From Methylumidiphilus sp963753955 (GTDB taxonomy: Bacteria; Pseudomonadota; Gammaproteobacteria; Methylococcales; Methylococcaceae): a stretch of 64,000 nucleotides of DNA. The notes beneath the pieces are model-generated. The model ran no database searches, had not been told where the DNA came from, and saw only the letters and a list, made by a program, of their open reading frames with translations. Location of the stretch: the NCBI GenBank assembly GCA_963753955.1, contig CAVWEM010000022.1:88002-152001 (forward strand), in the 5' to 3' direction. Positions 16,996 to 26,096 of this stretch are shown here, in pieces. How positions within the stretch are numbered: position 1 is the first letter of the stretch; every line of letters begins with the position of its first letter. Position numbers and translations under genes: made by a program.

Positions 16996-17634
16996 ATGGG
17001 CCTGCCACAGACCAACCCTGTTTATAGTTTTGATGATTACCTTGCCCAAGAGCGTGAGGAAGAACTCCGCCATGAATATCTGGACGGGCAGGCTTACGCG
17101 ATGGCGGGGGAAACGCTGGAACATAGTACGATCTGCTTCAATCTTGCGGTCATTCTAGGATCGCAACTTCGCGGCAAACCTTGCCGTGGACTTTCCCCCA
17201 ATATGAAAGTCTTAAGCGGGAAATATTCCCCAAACCAGACCAAGGGCTTGTTTTCCTACCCGGATGTCAGCGTGGTCTGCGGTGAGCCTAAATTCCACGA
17301 CGAGCGGCGCGATGTGCTGTTGAATCCCACGCTCATCATTGAAGTCCTGTCGCCCGGCACGGAATTGTTCGACCGGGGCGAAAAATTCCACCGCTATCGC
17401 ACTTGCTTGGAATCCCTGCAAGATTATGTGTTGGTTTCCACGAATTCGCCTAGGGTCGAGTTGTTCCAGCGTCAAGCAGACGGGTTTTGGCTGTACTCGG
17501 TGGCAGCGGGATTGGACACCCGCATTAACTTGCCTTCCATTGCTTGCGAATTGCCTTTGGCGGACATTTATGAGCGCGTTGAATTCCTTGCAGACACTGA
17601 TGACATTGAAGACCCCTCCCGCCTTGAATACTGA
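16996..17634 (+). CDS. Uma2 family (DUF820) restriction-endonuclease-fold protein
   Basis: A 212-residue Uma2/DUF820 protein. The PD-(D/E)xK-like core is visible as HEYLDGQAYAMAGET, then FSYPDVSVVC and PTLIIEVLSPGTE with the Asp and Glu residues of the nuclease fold, and YRTCLESLQDYVLV downstream. ATG 16996 has GAGGAGAA just before it. These proteins are abundant in cyanobacteria and methanotrophs; their role is unsettled. It is intact and lies between purB and lolA. Confidence 0.88.
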   Translation: MGLPQTNPVYSFDDYLAQEREEELRHEYLDGQAYAMAGETLEHSTICFNLAVILGSQLRGKPCRGLSPNMKVLSGKYSPNQTKGLFSYPDVSVVCGEPKFHDERRDVLLNPTLIIEVLSPGTELFDRGEKFHRYRTCLESLQDYVLVSTNSPRVELFQRQADGFWLYSVAAGLDTRINLPSIACELPLADIYERVEFLADTDDIEDPSRLEY

Positions 17635-17683
17635 ACCAGATGAGCTATTCTTGACATTTGCCTCCTTTGTTTGGATAGATCCC

Positions 17684-18304
17684 ATGATTAAATTTCTGAC
17701 AATGGCTGTTTTGTTGGCTATCAGCTTACCTGCCGTGGCCGAAGACAGCCCCATCCAGCGCCTGCATAACTTCCTTGCCAAGGCGAACAGTCTGCAAGCC
17801 GATTTCCGCCAAGTGGTGGTGAACGAGAAAGGCGAGGCTGGCAAGCAAAGCAGCGGCGAGTTCTACCTGCAAAGGCCAGGCAAATTCCGCTGGAATTACA
17901 CCAAACCTTACCAACAGGAAATCGTCTCCAACGGCGGCAAGGTTTGGTTTTACGATGTGGACTTGGCGCAGGTGACAGCCAAGAAAATCACCCAGGCCAT
18001 AGGCTCCACCCCTGCCCTGCTGCTCAGTGGCGAGGTGGCTTTGGAAAAGAATTTCACCATCCAATCCCAGGACAAGGAGGAAGGTTTGTACTGGATCAAG
18101 CTCATTCCAAAAGAGGAGGAAAGCGGATTCAAACAGGTGTTGATTGGGCTGGACGGGGATAACTTGACCGGCATGGAATTGAGCGATAATTTTGGCCAGT
18201 CCACGCGGATTTATTTTTCCAATTTGAAACTTGGAGTCAAGCTGGACGCGGCGAAGTTCGACTTCAAACCGCCTGCCGGGGTGGATGTGTTTGAAGATAA
18301 ATAA
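17684..18304 (+). CDS. lolA: Outer-membrane lipoprotein carrier LolA
   Basis: A 206-residue periplasmic chaperone that ferries lipoproteins from LolCDE to the outer membrane. A signal peptide MIKFLTMAVLLAISLPAVA precedes the mature EDSPIQRLHNFLAK. LolA-type signatures follow: LQADFRQVV, GEFYLQRPGKFRWNY and GGKVWFYDVDLAQVT. ATG 17684 is chosen for the signal peptide; the frame is open far upstream without similarity. Confidence 0.93.
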   Translation: MIKFLTMAVLLAISLPAVAEDSPIQRLHNFLAKANSLQADFRQVVVNEKGEAGKQSSGEFYLQRPGKFRWNYTKPYQQEIVSNGGKVWFYDVDLAQVTAKKITQAIGSTPALLLSGEVALEKNFTIQSQDKEEGLYWIKLIPKEEESGFKQVLIGLDGDNLTGMELSDNFGQSTRIYFSNLKLGVKLDAAKFDFKPPAGVDVFEDK

Positions 18305-18339
18305 GGATTTTTTGGCAACTTTTCGCCTAGGAAATAAAA

Positions 18340-18858
18340 ATGGGATCAAAGTATCTCTTGCTGTTTGTTTTCATCGTTATCATCGTCGTTTTGGCGATCC
18401 TCAAAGCTAAAGCGAGTCGTGGCATTGATGATGAAGTATGGCCTTTCTATGCCAAGAAACCTCTTTCGCAACCTGAGCAAATTCTCTATTTCCGGCTTAT
18501 CCAAGCTTTGCCCGAACATATTATTCTCGCACAGGTTCAGTTATCCAGAATGCTCGGGGTGAAGAAAGGCAACAACTATCAAGCTTGGTCTAATCGCATC
18601 AATCGCATGAGCGTTGATTTCGTGGTGTGCAACAAGGATTCCAGCGTTGTCGCCGTTATCGAACTGGATGACTCCACACACCAAAGGAAAGATCGCCAAG
18701 CCGCAGATGCTAAGAAAGACAAAGCATTGCAGTCTGCGGAAATCAAAATTGTGCGATGGCAGGCTAAGGCGATTCCAGACATACCGAGCATCAGGGCTTC
18801 TTTTATGCGGGATGCTGCTGCGGCAAACGCACGGCAAGCGGTGTCCCATACTGCTTAA
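18340..18858 (+). CDS. DUF2726 domain membrane-anchored protein
   Basis: A 172-residue protein with one N-terminal membrane segment (LLLFVFIVIIVVLAIL) and a DUF2726 domain. LSQPEQILYFRLIQALP, then VDFVVCNKDSSVVAVIELDDSTH, and IKIVRWQAKAIP outline a restriction-endonuclease-like fold with Asp and Glu-x-Asp. Topoisomerase-like and nuclease roles have been proposed for such domains; function here is unknown. It lies between lolA and rarA on the same strand. Confidence 0.8.
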   Translation: MGSKYLLLFVFIVIIVVLAILKAKASRGIDDEVWPFYAKKPLSQPEQILYFRLIQALPEHIILAQVQLSRMLGVKKGNNYQAWSNRINRMSVDFVVCNKDSSVVAVIELDDSTHQRKDRQAADAKKDKALQSAEIKIVRWQAKAIPDIPSIRASFMRDAAAANARQAVSHTA

Positions 18859-18871
18859 ACGTTATACACCC

Positions 18872-20188
18872 GTGCCACCCGAAACCCACAAACCCCTGGC
18901 CGAACGCCTGCGCCCCGCGAACCTGGACGAGTACATCGGCCAGTCGCATCTGGTCTCGCCGGGTAAGCCCTTGTATCAGGCCATCAAAGCCGGGCGCCTG
19001 CATTCGATGATCTTTTGGGGTCCGCCCGGCACAGGCAAGACCACCCTGGCCCGGCTCATCGCCCATCACGCCAATGCCTTTTTTCTAAGCCTGTCGGCTG
19101 TACTGTCGGGGGTAAAGGAAATACGCGAGGCGGTGGCATCGGCCAAAAAAGTGCTGGCCGAAGAAAACCGCCGCACGATCTTGTTCGTGGACGAAGTGCA
19201 TCGCTTCAACAAATCCCAACAAGACGCCTTCTTGCCCCATGTGGAGGACGGCACATTTTTCTTCATCGGCGCGACCACCGAGAATCCGTCCTTCGAGTTG
19301 AACAACGCCTTGCTGTCGCGGGCGCGGGTTTATGTGCTGAAAAGCCTGGCCGAGGAAGACCTGCTGAAAGTCATTGAGCGGGCTTTGCACGACGAAACCC
19401 GTGGCTTGGGGTTGCCGGCTATCCAGTTCCCTGAGGAGCTGCGCCGCTGGTACATCGCCGCCGCCGATGGCGATGCCCGCAAACTATTGAACCTGATGGA
19501 AATCACCGCTGATTTGCTGGACGGCGAGGAGCGGGCCATCACCGAGTCCGTCGCCAAGCAGGTCTTGGCCGGCGGCAGTGTGCGACGCTTCGACAAGCAG
19601 GGCGAGGAGTTCTACAACCAAATCTCCGCCTTGCACAAATCGGTGCGCGGCTCCGCACCGGACGCGGCCTTGTATTGGTTCTGCCGGATGCTGGATGGTG
19701 GTTGCGACCCGCTTTACCTGGCCCGCCGCATCCTCCGCATCGCCTCCGAGGACATCGGCAATGCCGACCCCCGCGCCCTGCAACTGTGCCTGAACGCCTG
19801 GGATGTGCAAGAGCGGCTGGGCAGCCCGGAAGGCGAGTTGGCCTTGGCCCAGGCGGTGCTTTACCTGGCCAGCGCGCCGAAGAGCAACGCGGTCTACACG
19901 GCCTACAACACCGCCCGCGTGGATGCCGCCAACACTGGCAGCCTGGAAGTGCCGGTGCATTTGCGCAATGCGCCGACCAAGCTGATGAAAAGCCTGGATT
20001 ATGGCAAGGCTTACCGCTACGCCCATGACGAGCCGGACGCTTATGCCGCCGGGGAAAACTATTTCCCGGACAAGATGGGGACTAGGCACTATTACCACCC
20101 GGTTCCGCGTGGGTTGGAAATCAAGATTGGCGAGAAGCTGGAGCGGCTTAAGGAATTGGACAGGGCATCGCGGACAGGCAAGGAATGA
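18872..20188 (+). CDS. rarA: Replication-associated recombination ATPase RarA
   Basis: A 438-residue AAA+ ATPase that acts at stalled replication forks. Walker A is GPPGTGKTTLA (near residue 50), Walker B is LFVDEVHRFNK (near 107), and the C-terminal part has NPRALQ-like ADPRALQLCL and a YFPD motif. The start is GTG 18872, giving the family N-terminus KPLAERLRPANLDEYIGQ. Its stop overlaps the start of birA (ATGA), beginning a four-gene run. Confidence 0.95.
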   Translation: MPPETHKPLAERLRPANLDEYIGQSHLVSPGKPLYQAIKAGRLHSMIFWGPPGTGKTTLARLIAHHANAFFLSLSAVLSGVKEIREAVASAKKVLAEENRRTILFVDEVHRFNKSQQDAFLPHVEDGTFFFIGATTENPSFELNNALLSRARVYVLKSLAEEDLLKVIERALHDETRGLGLPAIQFPEELRRWYIAAADGDARKLLNLMEITADLLDGEERAITESVAKQVLAGGSVRRFDKQGEEFYNQISALHKSVRGSAPDAALYWFCRMLDGGCDPLYLARRILRIASEDIGNADPRALQLCLNAWDVQERLGSPEGELALAQAVLYLASAPKSNAVYTAYNTARVDAANTGSLEVPVHLRNAPTKLMKSLDYGKAYRYAHDEPDAYAAGENYFPDKMGTRHYYHPVPRGLEIKIGEKLERLKELDRASRTGKE

Positions 20189-21184
20189 AGGCCATGCAAT
20201 TCCCTCCCCAACGCAAAGCGCTGCTGAAACTGCTCGCCGACGGCAGCTTTCGTTCCGGCACGGATCTGGCCACAACCTTGGGCCTGAGCCGCACGGCGGT
20301 ATGGGGGATGATCCACGAACTGCAAAACCTTGGCCTGGAAGTGGATGCCCGTCTCCGGCAAGGGCTACCGCTTGGCGCGGCCTTTGGATCTGCTGGACGA
20401 AGCGGCGATCCTGGGGGAATTGGCCGAAGCGGCTAAAACCCGGCTAACCCGCTTGGAGATCCACGACCAACTGGACTCCACCAACACGTACATGATGAAT
20501 CAGGCCGCTTTAGGCCAGCCCAGCGGCTGTGCTTGCCTAGCCGAGTTCCAGACCGCAGGCAAAGGCCGGATCGGGCGAAGCTGGCTCTCGCCTTTTGGCA
20601 GCAATATCTGCCTGTCCCTGCTGTGGCGCTTCGAGGATCATGCCGCCGTCGCCGGACTCAGCTTGGCCGTGGGCGTCGCCTTGATTCGCGCTCTGCGCCG
20701 GGCCGGGGTGGATGGCTTGGGGCTGAAATGGCCCAACGACCTGCTCTGGCAGGAACGCAAGCTGGGCGGCATCCTGCTGGAAGTGTCCGGCGAAGCCCAT
20801 GGGCGTTGCGCCGTGGTCATCGGCGTCGGCCTCAATGTGCGGATGACCACCGCCACAGCGCAATCCATCGACCAAGCCTGGGTAGACCTCGACCAAATCA
20901 GCGGCGGTTCGCCGCCGTCGCGCAACCGCCTCGCCGCCCTGCTGCTCGGGGAACTGTTGCGTATGCTGGCGGATTATCCCGAACTAGGATTACGGGCTTG
21001 CATCGAAGAATGGCGGCGATGGCATTGCCACACCGGGCGCAGGGTGGTCTTGCAAGTGGGCGGCAAAGCGATTGTCGGCGCGGTAGCCGGGGTCAGCGAC
21101 GCAGGGCTGTTGCTGCTGGACTGCGAGGAGGGTGGCCGCAGGGAATTCGCCTCCGGCGACATGAGGCTGCGTCTACATGACTAG
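20185..21184 (+). CDS. birA: Biotin-protein ligase/repressor BirA, one frameshift
   Basis: This bifunctional enzyme attaches biotin to acetyl-CoA carboxylase BCCP and represses biotin genes. The N-terminal winged helix is visible (LLADGSFRSGTDLATTLGLS). The ligase part has GKGRIGRSW, LGLKWPNDLLW and GGILLEVSG. The two parts are in different frames: GATGCCCGTCTCC near 20350 has one C too many for the expected Ala-Val-Ser-Gly-Lys-Gly-Tyr reading. The gene is essential in most bacteria, so a sequencing indel is likely. The end overlaps coaX by 8 bases. Confidence 0.88.
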
Positions 21185-21911
21185 CCTATTGCTCATCGAC
21201 ATCGGCAACAGCCGGGTCAAATGGGGCCGGGCCAGGCGGAGCCGGATCGAGGCGGGCGAGCCTTTCGCCAGGCTTGGATGCCAAACAGCTTTTGCGGATC
21301 ACTGGGAAAATATGCCACCGCCCGCGCAAGCGCTGGTTGCCAATGTGGCCGGATCCGACATCGCCGATGCCCTGGAAGACTGGATGGAACGCCATTGGCA
21401 TCTAAAACCCCGCTTCATACGCTCCGAGGCGAAGGGCTTTGGCGTGACGAACGGCTATGCAAACCCTGAAAAGCTGGGCGTGGACCGGTGGGTGGCCTTG
21501 GTCGGCGCGCGCCATGCCTGCCTAGGCGCCGTGTGTGTGGCCGACTGCGGCACGGCCATCACGTTCGACGCCCTGGACGAAGAAGGCAAGCACTTGGGTG
21601 GATTGATCGCCCCTGGGTTGGGTTTGATGCGCGAATCGCTGGCACGAGGTACCCACGGATTGGACTTGGCAAACACCCGGCCCAGAGACCGCCTGGCCCG
21701 CGACACCTCCGCCGCCATTGCCAGCGGCACACGCCAGGCGGCGGCGGGGCTGATCGAGCGCGCCTTCCGCACAACCGTGCAGAGCGTGGGAAGCCAGCCA
21801 AGTCTGCTGCTGACTGGCGGCGACGCGCCCCACATCGCCGCCGCGCTGGAAATTCCTTGCGAATTGCGCCCAGACCTGGTTCTCGAAGGGCTTTGGGTGA
21901 TGGCGGCATGA
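21177..21911 (+). CDS. coaX: Type III pantothenate kinase CoaX
   Basis: A 244-residue kinase for the first step of coenzyme A synthesis. The phosphate-binding strand LLIDIGNSRVKW is at the N-terminus. GVDRWVALVGARH and VADCGTAITFDAL are characteristic of the ASKHA-fold CoaX family, followed by GGLIAPGLGLM. It overlaps birA upstream and the SPOR gene downstream; birA-coaX is a common gammaproteobacterial arrangement. Confidence 0.95.
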   Translation: MTSLLLIDIGNSRVKWGRARRSRIEAGEPFARLGCQTAFADHWENMPPPAQALVANVAGSDIADALEDWMERHWHLKPRFIRSEAKGFGVTNGYANPEKLGVDRWVALVGARHACLGAVCVADCGTAITFDALDEEGKHLGGLIAPGLGLMRESLARGTHGLDLANTRPRDRLARDTSAAIASGTRQAAAGLIERAFRTTVQSVGSQPSLLLTGGDAPHIAAALEIPCELRPDLVLEGLWVMAA

Positions 21912-22741
21912 AATACCTGTTTTTCTTGCTTGTCCTTCTCAATATCGTGTTTTGCCTGTGGGAAACGGGGGCGGGCCGCCCATCGACAGAGGAACAGCAG
22001 GTCAAAGCCCCACCTGCCGAGGAACGCATCATGCTGGTCAAAGAATTGGCGGAAGTGTCCGGCAAAAACCCCGAACCGCCCGCCCAGCCCCAGCCCCAGG
22101 CGGGGGCGCAGACCCAGACATCTTCCCCGCCCCCGCAAAGCATCGAGGCCGTTATCGCCGCCCATCCGCCTGCGCCTCCCGTGCAGGCTCCATCAGAACC
22201 CGCCCCCGTCGCGGCAGAAACGTCCGCCACAACCACGACGCAGGCCAAGGGAGACAGTCCGCCGCCCGCCGGTGAGGAGAAGGGGGAAGCCTGCCACCGG
22301 CTGGGTCCATATGCTTCGGCCAAGCAAGCCCAAGTGGCACTGGACATGCTAGGAACCCGCCAAGGCCAGGTATTGAAAAAATCAACAGAGGTCGAAAACG
22401 GTTATGTGATCCTTTATCCGCCTACGGACAGCCTCGAAACCGCCCGGGCCAACCGCAAAATGCTGGTTGAAAAAGGATTCAAGGATGCCTGGGTGGTGGA
22501 ACAGGGAGAAAATAGCCACGCCATATCATTGGCCGTTGTGCATGACAAAGACCAGGCCGACGAGGCGGTCAGCCGCTATCAAGCCCAAGGCATCCAAGTG
22601 TTGCTTAAACCCCGCATAGGCTTGGCCAACCGATGGTGGCTGGAAGTCCGAGGGCCGACAGGCCGTGCGTCGCTTGAAGCCATCGCCGCCAAGCGGAGCC
22701 GGGGCCAAGCGTGGCGGTGGTCAAGGATTGCGATTGAATGA
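21908..22741 (+). CDS. SPOR-domain-like membrane protein
   Basis: A 277-residue protein. One N-terminal membrane anchor (KYLFFLLVLLNIVFCLW) is followed by a Pro/Gln/Ala-rich linker (about residues 55-125). A SPOR-like C-terminal region comes next, beginning with CHRLGPYASAKQAQVALDML, with a second similar unit around HAISLAVVHDKDQADEA. SPOR domains bind denuded peptidoglycan at division sites. Its ATG overlaps the coaX stop, as often seen for SPOR genes after coaX. Confidence 0.82.
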   Translation: MKYLFFLLVLLNIVFCLWETGAGRPSTEEQQVKAPPAEERIMLVKELAEVSGKNPEPPAQPQPQAGAQTQTSSPPPQSIEAVIAAHPPAPPVQAPSEPAPVAAETSATTTTQAKGDSPPPAGEEKGEACHRLGPYASAKQAQVALDMLGTRQGQVLKKSTEVENGYVILYPPTDSLETARANRKMLVEKGFKDAWVVEQGENSHAISLAVVHDKDQADEAVSRYQAQGIQVLLKPRIGLANRWWLEVRGPTGRASLEAIAAKRSRGQAWRWSRIAIE

Positions 22742-22743
22742 GA

Positions 22744-23508
22744 CTACTGCAACAACCGCCGCTTGAACCGCCAAATCGCAAACAAGGCGCAAACCACGGC
22801 AAACCCGGCAGGCACGGCGAGATGGATCAACATAGGCCATGCAAAGCGGCCTGACACCAAAGACCGGATTAACTCCACCACATGATGCAAAGGTAGGCAG
22901 GCACTGCCCAGGCGCACCGCTTCGGGCAGGGAGTCCGGCGGGAAGAACACGCCGCCTAGCAGAATCATCGGCGTGACCCCTAAGGTGATGTAATAAACAA
23001 AAAAGTCGTAGCTGCGGGCATAGGAAGTGACCACCAAGGCCATGGCCCCGAAACAAAGCCCGGCGAGGAAGGCCACCGGCAGCACCCACAATGTCGCCCA
23101 CCCGGCGGTGAGTCCCGCGCCTAGGGCGACCAACAGGATCAGGCTGGCGCTAATCAGGCTCTTGCTGCCCATCCACAGCAACTCCCCCATGACCACGTCG
23201 GCGACACTCAAAGGCGCGGCTATCATGCCGTCCCAAGTATTCAACACCGCCATGCGGGTATAAGCCAAGTAAAGCCCTTCGAAGGTGGCCGCATTCATGG
23301 CGCTGAGGGACAGTATGCCGGCGGTCAGGAAGGCGATGTATGGCGTGCCTTTGACTTCGCCGACGAAGCCGCCCAGACCGTAGCCTAGGGCGAAGAGACT
23401 GAACACCGGCTCGGCGAAACCGCCTAGCAGCGCTGTCCTGATGGACTTGCGCCAAACCAAGGCATTGCGGCTCCACACCGCCAGCCAACGCGGCAAAAAA
23501 CTAGGCAT
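22744..23508 (-). CDS. ABC transporter permease, NodJ/ABC-2 family
   Basis: A 254-residue permease with about six membrane segments (for example ILLVALGAGLTAGWATLWVL and FVVYYITLG-like stretches). It carries the ABC-2 family pattern MILLGGVFFPPDSLP and LPLHHVVELIR near the C-terminus. Its N-terminus overlaps the ATPase gene by 8 bases. This NodIJ-type pair occurs in many non-nodulating proteobacteria; the exported substrate, perhaps a lipid or glycan, is unknown. Confidence 0.88.
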   Translation of the reverse strand: MPSFLPRWLAVWSRNALVWRKSIRTALLGGFAEPVFSLFALGYGLGGFVGEVKGTPYIAFLTAGILSLSAMNAATFEGLYLAYTRMAVLNTWDGMIAAPLSVADVVMGELLWMGSKSLISASLILLVALGAGLTAGWATLWVLPVAFLAGLCFGAMALVVTSYARSYDFFVYYITLGVTPMILLGGVFFPPDSLPEAVRLGSACLPLHHVVELIRSLVSGRFAWPMLIHLAVPAGFAVVCALFAIWRFKRRLLQ

Positions 23509-24430
23509 CGCGCAGTTCCCGCCCAGTCATCTTCAGGAACACATCTTCCAGATTGGCGGGACGATAGGCATAGCGCAAGCCTGGCCAGCCGTCCAAGGTT
23601 TTCACCACAGCCGACAAATCCGCCCCGTAATAAAAACAAGTTTCACCCACCTGCTCGCAACGGATCGGGGCGCTCAATGGATTAGCTTTTTGCCAAGTGG
23701 AGAGGCTGGTGCCGTAGACCTCCAGCACATGTGGTTCAATGCATTCGCGCACCAGTTCTTCCGGTGTGCGGTCGGCGAGAATGCGGCCATGATCCATGAG
23801 GATGATACGCCCGCACAAGCGCTCGGCCTCGTCCATATAGTGGGTGGTTAGAATGATCGTGAGGCCTTCCTTCTGCAACTGGCGCAGCAACTGCCAGATG
23901 TTCTGGCGGATCTGCGGATCCAGCCCGGTGGTAGGCTCGTCCAGGATCAGCAACTCAGGCCGGTTGATCAGGGCGCGGGCGATGGACAGTCTGCGTTTCA
24001 TGCCGCCGGACAACTGGTGGAGGGTGGCGTCCGCTTTTTCCTCCAAGGCGGAGAAAGCCAGCAATTCCGGTATCCGCCGTTCAATGTCAGAGCGCTTCAG
24101 GCCGAAATAGCGGCCATACACACGCAGGTTTTCCACCACGGTGAAATCTTGATCCAGGTTATCGGCCTGCGCCACCACGCCAATACGCTGGCGCATGGCA
24201 CGGGCCTGCTTAGGAATGGGCAGGCCCAGCACCCGCAACTCGCCACCGCTGGAGGGCGTGTTGCCCACCAACATCTTTAACGTGGTAGTCTTGCCGGCAC
24301 CGTTCGGCCCGAGGATGCCGCAGAAATCCCCCTGGGCTAGACGGAAGGAAATCCGGTCGACGACACAATGCTTGCCGTAATGCTTGGACAGGTTGTCGGC
24401 CTGGACGATGGCGGGTGGGAGGCTGGACAC
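23501..24430 (-). CDS. ABC transporter ATP-binding protein, NodI family
   Basis: A 309-residue ATPase. Walker A is GPNGAGKTT, the signature is LSGGMKRRLSIARAL, Walker B is LLILDEPTTGLDP, and the H-loop is TTHYMDEAERL. The C-terminal 90 residues are the extension found in NodI-type exporters. It is coupled to the permease gene by overlap. The start at 24430 (MSSLPPAIVQADNLSKHYG) is plausible, and the operon is divergent from fnr across 200 bases. Confidence 0.92.
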   Translation of the reverse strand: MSSLPPAIVQADNLSKHYGKHCVVDRISFRLAQGDFCGILGPNGAGKTTTLKMLVGNTPSSGGELRVLGLPIPKQARAMRQRIGVVAQADNLDQDFTVVENLRVYGRYFGLKRSDIERRIPELLAFSALEEKADATLHQLSGGMKRRLSIARALINRPELLILDEPTTGLDPQIRQNIWQLLRQLQKEGLTIILTTHYMDEAERLCGRIILMDHGRILADRTPEELVRECIEPHVLEVYGTSLSTWQKANPLSAPIRCEQVGETCFYYGADLSAVVKTLDGWPGLRYAYRPANLEDVFLKMTGRELRDA

Positions 24431-24630
24431 GAAAAGGGGATTGGTTGCGGGAAAATCGGAGCCGCAGCTTTAGGCTCTCTGGCGTGCCTGCGATTATACA
24501 CGAATCCCCGCCCTGCCCCGTCGCCCTCAATTTTGGCGCGACTTGCGGCCCGAGCCGTCGAAAGCATCGGACGGGCGAGGTAGAATAGTCCTGTGCTTTG
24601 CAATAAGAATGTGGAAACCAGCCCTTCACC

Positions 24631-25359
24631 ATGCCTCCACCCAAAACCCGCGAAATCAAAACCAAGCTCCAGGTCACCTGCCAAAACTGCAGCCTTAGCG
24701 AGTTGTGCATCCCGCGTGGCCTTAGCCATAAAGATATCGAGCGCATCGGCGCTATCGTCAGCCGCAAAAAATCGCTGCATAAGGGCGATTACCTGTATCG
24801 CCAGGGGGACAAGTTTCGCGGCATCCTGGCCATAAAATCAGGCACCGCCAAGCTGATGACCATGGATCTATACGGGGGCGAATTCCTCACCGGCTATTTG
24901 TTGCCCGGCGAACTGCTCGGCTTCGACGCCCTCGCCGACGACCGCCACCATTACTCGGCCTTGGCCCTGGAGCCTTTGGAATACTGCGAAATGCCCAGCG
25001 AGGATCTGGACAGCCTGTGCCGCGAAGTGCCCAACCTGTTGCGGGAGCTGTTCCGCCATGCCGGCAAGACCCTCAACATGGGGACCGACCGATTCGTGTT
25101 AAGCCAGCGCACGGCGGAAGAGCGCGTCGTCAACTTCCTGCTCGACCTCTCCGATCGCCTCAGCCGTCGCGGCTTCTCGGGGGTGGAGATCAAACTCAGC
25201 CTCACCCGCCAGGAAATCGGCAACTACCTAGGGCTGGCCCTGGAGACCGTCAGCCGCGCCCTTAAAAGCCTGGAAGACTCGGGGTTGATCACTGTCCAAG
25301 CCAAGCTCATCCGCATCCTCGACAAGGATAGGCTGTGCGCCCTCAGCGTGGCACCATAA
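24631..25359 (+). CDS. fnr: Oxygen-sensing regulator of the CRP/FNR family (Fnr)
   Basis: A 242-residue Fnr-type regulator. The N-terminal cluster ligands CQNCSLSELC (Cys-x2-Cys-x5-Cys) and the central LEYCEMP supply the four Cys of an oxygen-labile 4Fe-4S cluster. The cNMP-like sensor fold follows, then the helix-turn-helix SLTRQEIGNYLGLALETVSR with the Glu-x3-Ser-Arg recognition helix typical of FNR sites (TTGAT-N4-ATCAA). An anaerobic or microaerobic regulatory role is inferred. It is convergent with fchA, only 17 bases away. Confidence 0.93.
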   Translation: MPPPKTREIKTKLQVTCQNCSLSELCIPRGLSHKDIERIGAIVSRKKSLHKGDYLYRQGDKFRGILAIKSGTAKLMTMDLYGGEFLTGYLLPGELLGFDALADDRHHYSALALEPLEYCEMPSEDLDSLCREVPNLLRELFRHAGKTLNMGTDRFVLSQRTAEERVVNFLLDLSDRLSRRGFSGVEIKLSLTRQEIGNYLGLALETVSRALKSLEDSGLITVQAKLIRILDKDRLCALSVAP

Positions 25360-25376
25360 GAACCATAAGAAAAGAA

Positions 25377-26000
25377 TCAAAGCCTGCTTTTGGCCTCCTG
25401 GTAGATTTCCTCGGCAGAGATGTCCATGCCCGCCAAAAGGGCGTCGAGTTCGCCGATGCGCTCTTGGACGAAAGCCTCGTCCTTGATCGCCCCGGCATTG
25501 ACGTAGACATTCAGGGCGGCGCTTTTCAACGCGCTATAAGCGGCCAAAACCGCCACGCCAGCGTCGCTGACGACATTTTTGTTGCCCTTCTCGGCGACCA
25601 CCCGGCTGAGGGCGATGAGTTCGGCGCAGGCACGGGCGCAATCCAAAGGCACGAGGGTGGCGGACTTCAGTGCGGCCTGGATCGCATCCACGCGGGCCAG
25701 CTTCTGTGCGTCGGTGTCCTTGGGCAGGCCGTAAGCGCCCATGACCTGGCCGAACACGTCCGCGTCGGCACGGATCATGTCGGCCAAACGGGCGCGGAGA
25801 GCTTCGGCCCGTTCCAGCGTCGCCTTCATCTCCGCTTCCACGGCCTCATAATTCTTCTTGCCAAGGGTGAGATTGCAAACCATGCTGACCAAGGCCGCAC
25901 CCATCGCGCCCATGACGGCAGCCGCGCCGCCACCGCCGGGAGTCGGTGCCTTGCTAGCGAGTCCGTCGAGAAACTGCTGAAGAGTCTGGTCTTTAATCAT
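25377..26000 (-). CDS. fchA: Methenyltetrahydrofolate cyclohydrolase FchA
   Basis: A 207-residue formiminotransferase-cyclodeaminase-family enzyme that interconverts methenyl- and formyl-tetrahydrofolate in methylotrophs. The glycine-rich PTPGGGGAAAVMGAMGAAL near residues 19-37 and the helical remainder match the family. ATG 26000 has AGGAGAAC upstream. It is divergent from mtdA with 96 bases between them, so the two C1 enzymes may share a regulatory region. Confidence 0.92.
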   Translation of the reverse strand: MIKDQTLQQFLDGLASKAPTPGGGGAAAVMGAMGAALVSMVCNLTLGKKNYEAVEAEMKATLERAEALRARLADMIRADADVFGQVMGAYGLPKDTDAQKLARVDAIQAALKSATLVPLDCARACAELIALSRVVAEKGNKNVVSDAGVAVLAAYSALKSAALNVYVNAGAIKDEAFVQERIGELDALLAGMDISAEEIYQEAKSRL

Positions 26001-26096
26001 GGCAAGGTTCTCCTGTTGGCCGTTCAATGCATTAAAATAGCCGACTATTATAGGATAGCGCTCCGACGAGGCATAAAACTTCTAGCAGGATCATTG